Source: Thermus sp. JCM 17653 (GTDB lineage: Bacteria > Deinococcota > Deinococci > Deinococcales > Thermaceae). From it: DNA of 6,420 bases. A model generated the notes under the pieces. That model ran no database searches. It was not told the origin of the DNA and saw nothing but the letters and a program-made list of their open reading frames with translations. Position numbers and translations under genes: made by a program. The stretch lies in NCBI GenBank assembly GCA_001311585.1, contig BBBN01000093.1:1-6420 (forward strand), given 5' to 3'. Positions 6,158 to 6,420 of the stretch are shown in pieces (position 1 is the first letter of the stretch; the number at the start of each line of letters is the position of its first letter).

Positions 6158-6420
6158 CTATCTTGGGTCTTCCAACGCCCCCAGCGGCGCTGAGCCCGGA
6201 ATCGGCCCCTGGGAGGCCGGGAGCGGAGAGGCGTCTCCGGGCTTCATGAGGAGGCGGCACCCCTTGTACCGCCAGACCTCCGCGAAGCCAGGGGGGGTCC
6301 GGTCGCCGTAGCGACGCTGGAGCGCCCCTCGGTTTGGGCAGACCAGAACGCGGCTCACGTAGGCCTGAGGGGCGGAAAGGGCCAGGGCAAAGCCGGCGTC
6401 GGCGGGGAGGACAAAGGGCC
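6158..6420 (-). CDS. C-terminal part of an unrecognised protein (runs off window)
   Basis: An open frame enters from the right edge and ends at TAG 6158-6160. The visible 87 residues include FVLPADAGFALALSAPQAYV, SRVLVCPNRGALQRRYGD and AEVWRYKGCRLLMKPGD. I cannot assign a family. No strong membrane helix or catalytic motif is visible. The last 25 residues are Pro/Gly/Ser-rich and look less protein-like. After one added base near 6240 the neighbouring frame would instead end PKIAARLLEAGRPSVC at a TGA near 6118, which reads at least as naturally. Given the other breaks in this window, the true C-terminus is uncertain. It may be co-directional with the DUF433 pair but is probably not needed for it. 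Confidence 0.5.
   Translation of the reverse strand, partial: PFVLPADAGFALALSAPQAYVSRVLVCPNRGALQRRYGDRTPPGFAEVWRYKGCRLLMKPGDASPLPASQGPIPGSAPLGALEDPR

Noticed and set aside
1..6420. CRISPR array, tRNA, rRNA or insertion sequence
   Set aside because: I saw no regularly spaced direct repeats, no tRNA cloverleaf or rRNA motif, and no transposase sequence or terminal inverted repeats.

Overview
The window is very GC-rich with strong G/C preference at third codon positions. It carries compact VapBC and DUF433/DUF5615 modules, overlapping GTGA gene junctions, and -10 boxes placed 6-9 nt before start codons. These point to a Thermus or close relative in the Deinococcota. This is inferred from composition and gene style, not from a database match.

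Layout. 1-159 is intergenic, with a strong hairpin and a promoter. 160-821 (+) is a vapB-vapC toxin-antitoxin pair. 834-2781 (+) is a large secreted lipoprotein with Ig-like N-terminal modules, a CAP/SCP domain and one or two C-terminal beta modules. It converges on 2778-3366 (-), the C-terminal remnant of a polytopic membrane protein. 3419-4450 (-) is an intact lipoprotein of unknown family. 4489-5407 (-) is an unrecognised Cys- and Ser-rich protein that ends in an 11-residue-repeat amphipathic helix. 5434-6109 (-) is a DUF433 antitoxin and DUF5615 PIN-like toxin pair. 6158-6420 (-) is the 3' end of an unrecognised gene.

The most striking property is that most genes are broken by frameshifts, and nearly every break is repaired by adding exactly one base, usually a C or G beside a C or G. 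At least eight such sites are spread over seven genes or fragments. All are losses and none is a clear gain, which looks more like undercalled C/G runs in the sequence than natural decay. Coordinates for the broken genes therefore span the whole repaired gene.

Functionally, two toxin-antitoxin modules bracket a block of apparently extracytoplasmic, cysteine-containing proteins. The two lipoproteins and the Cys-rich protein may act at the cell envelope. I see no direct evidence that they form one system. The best candidates for undescribed biology are the Cys-rich protein with the hendecad tail (4489-5407) and the orphan lipoprotein (3419-4450).
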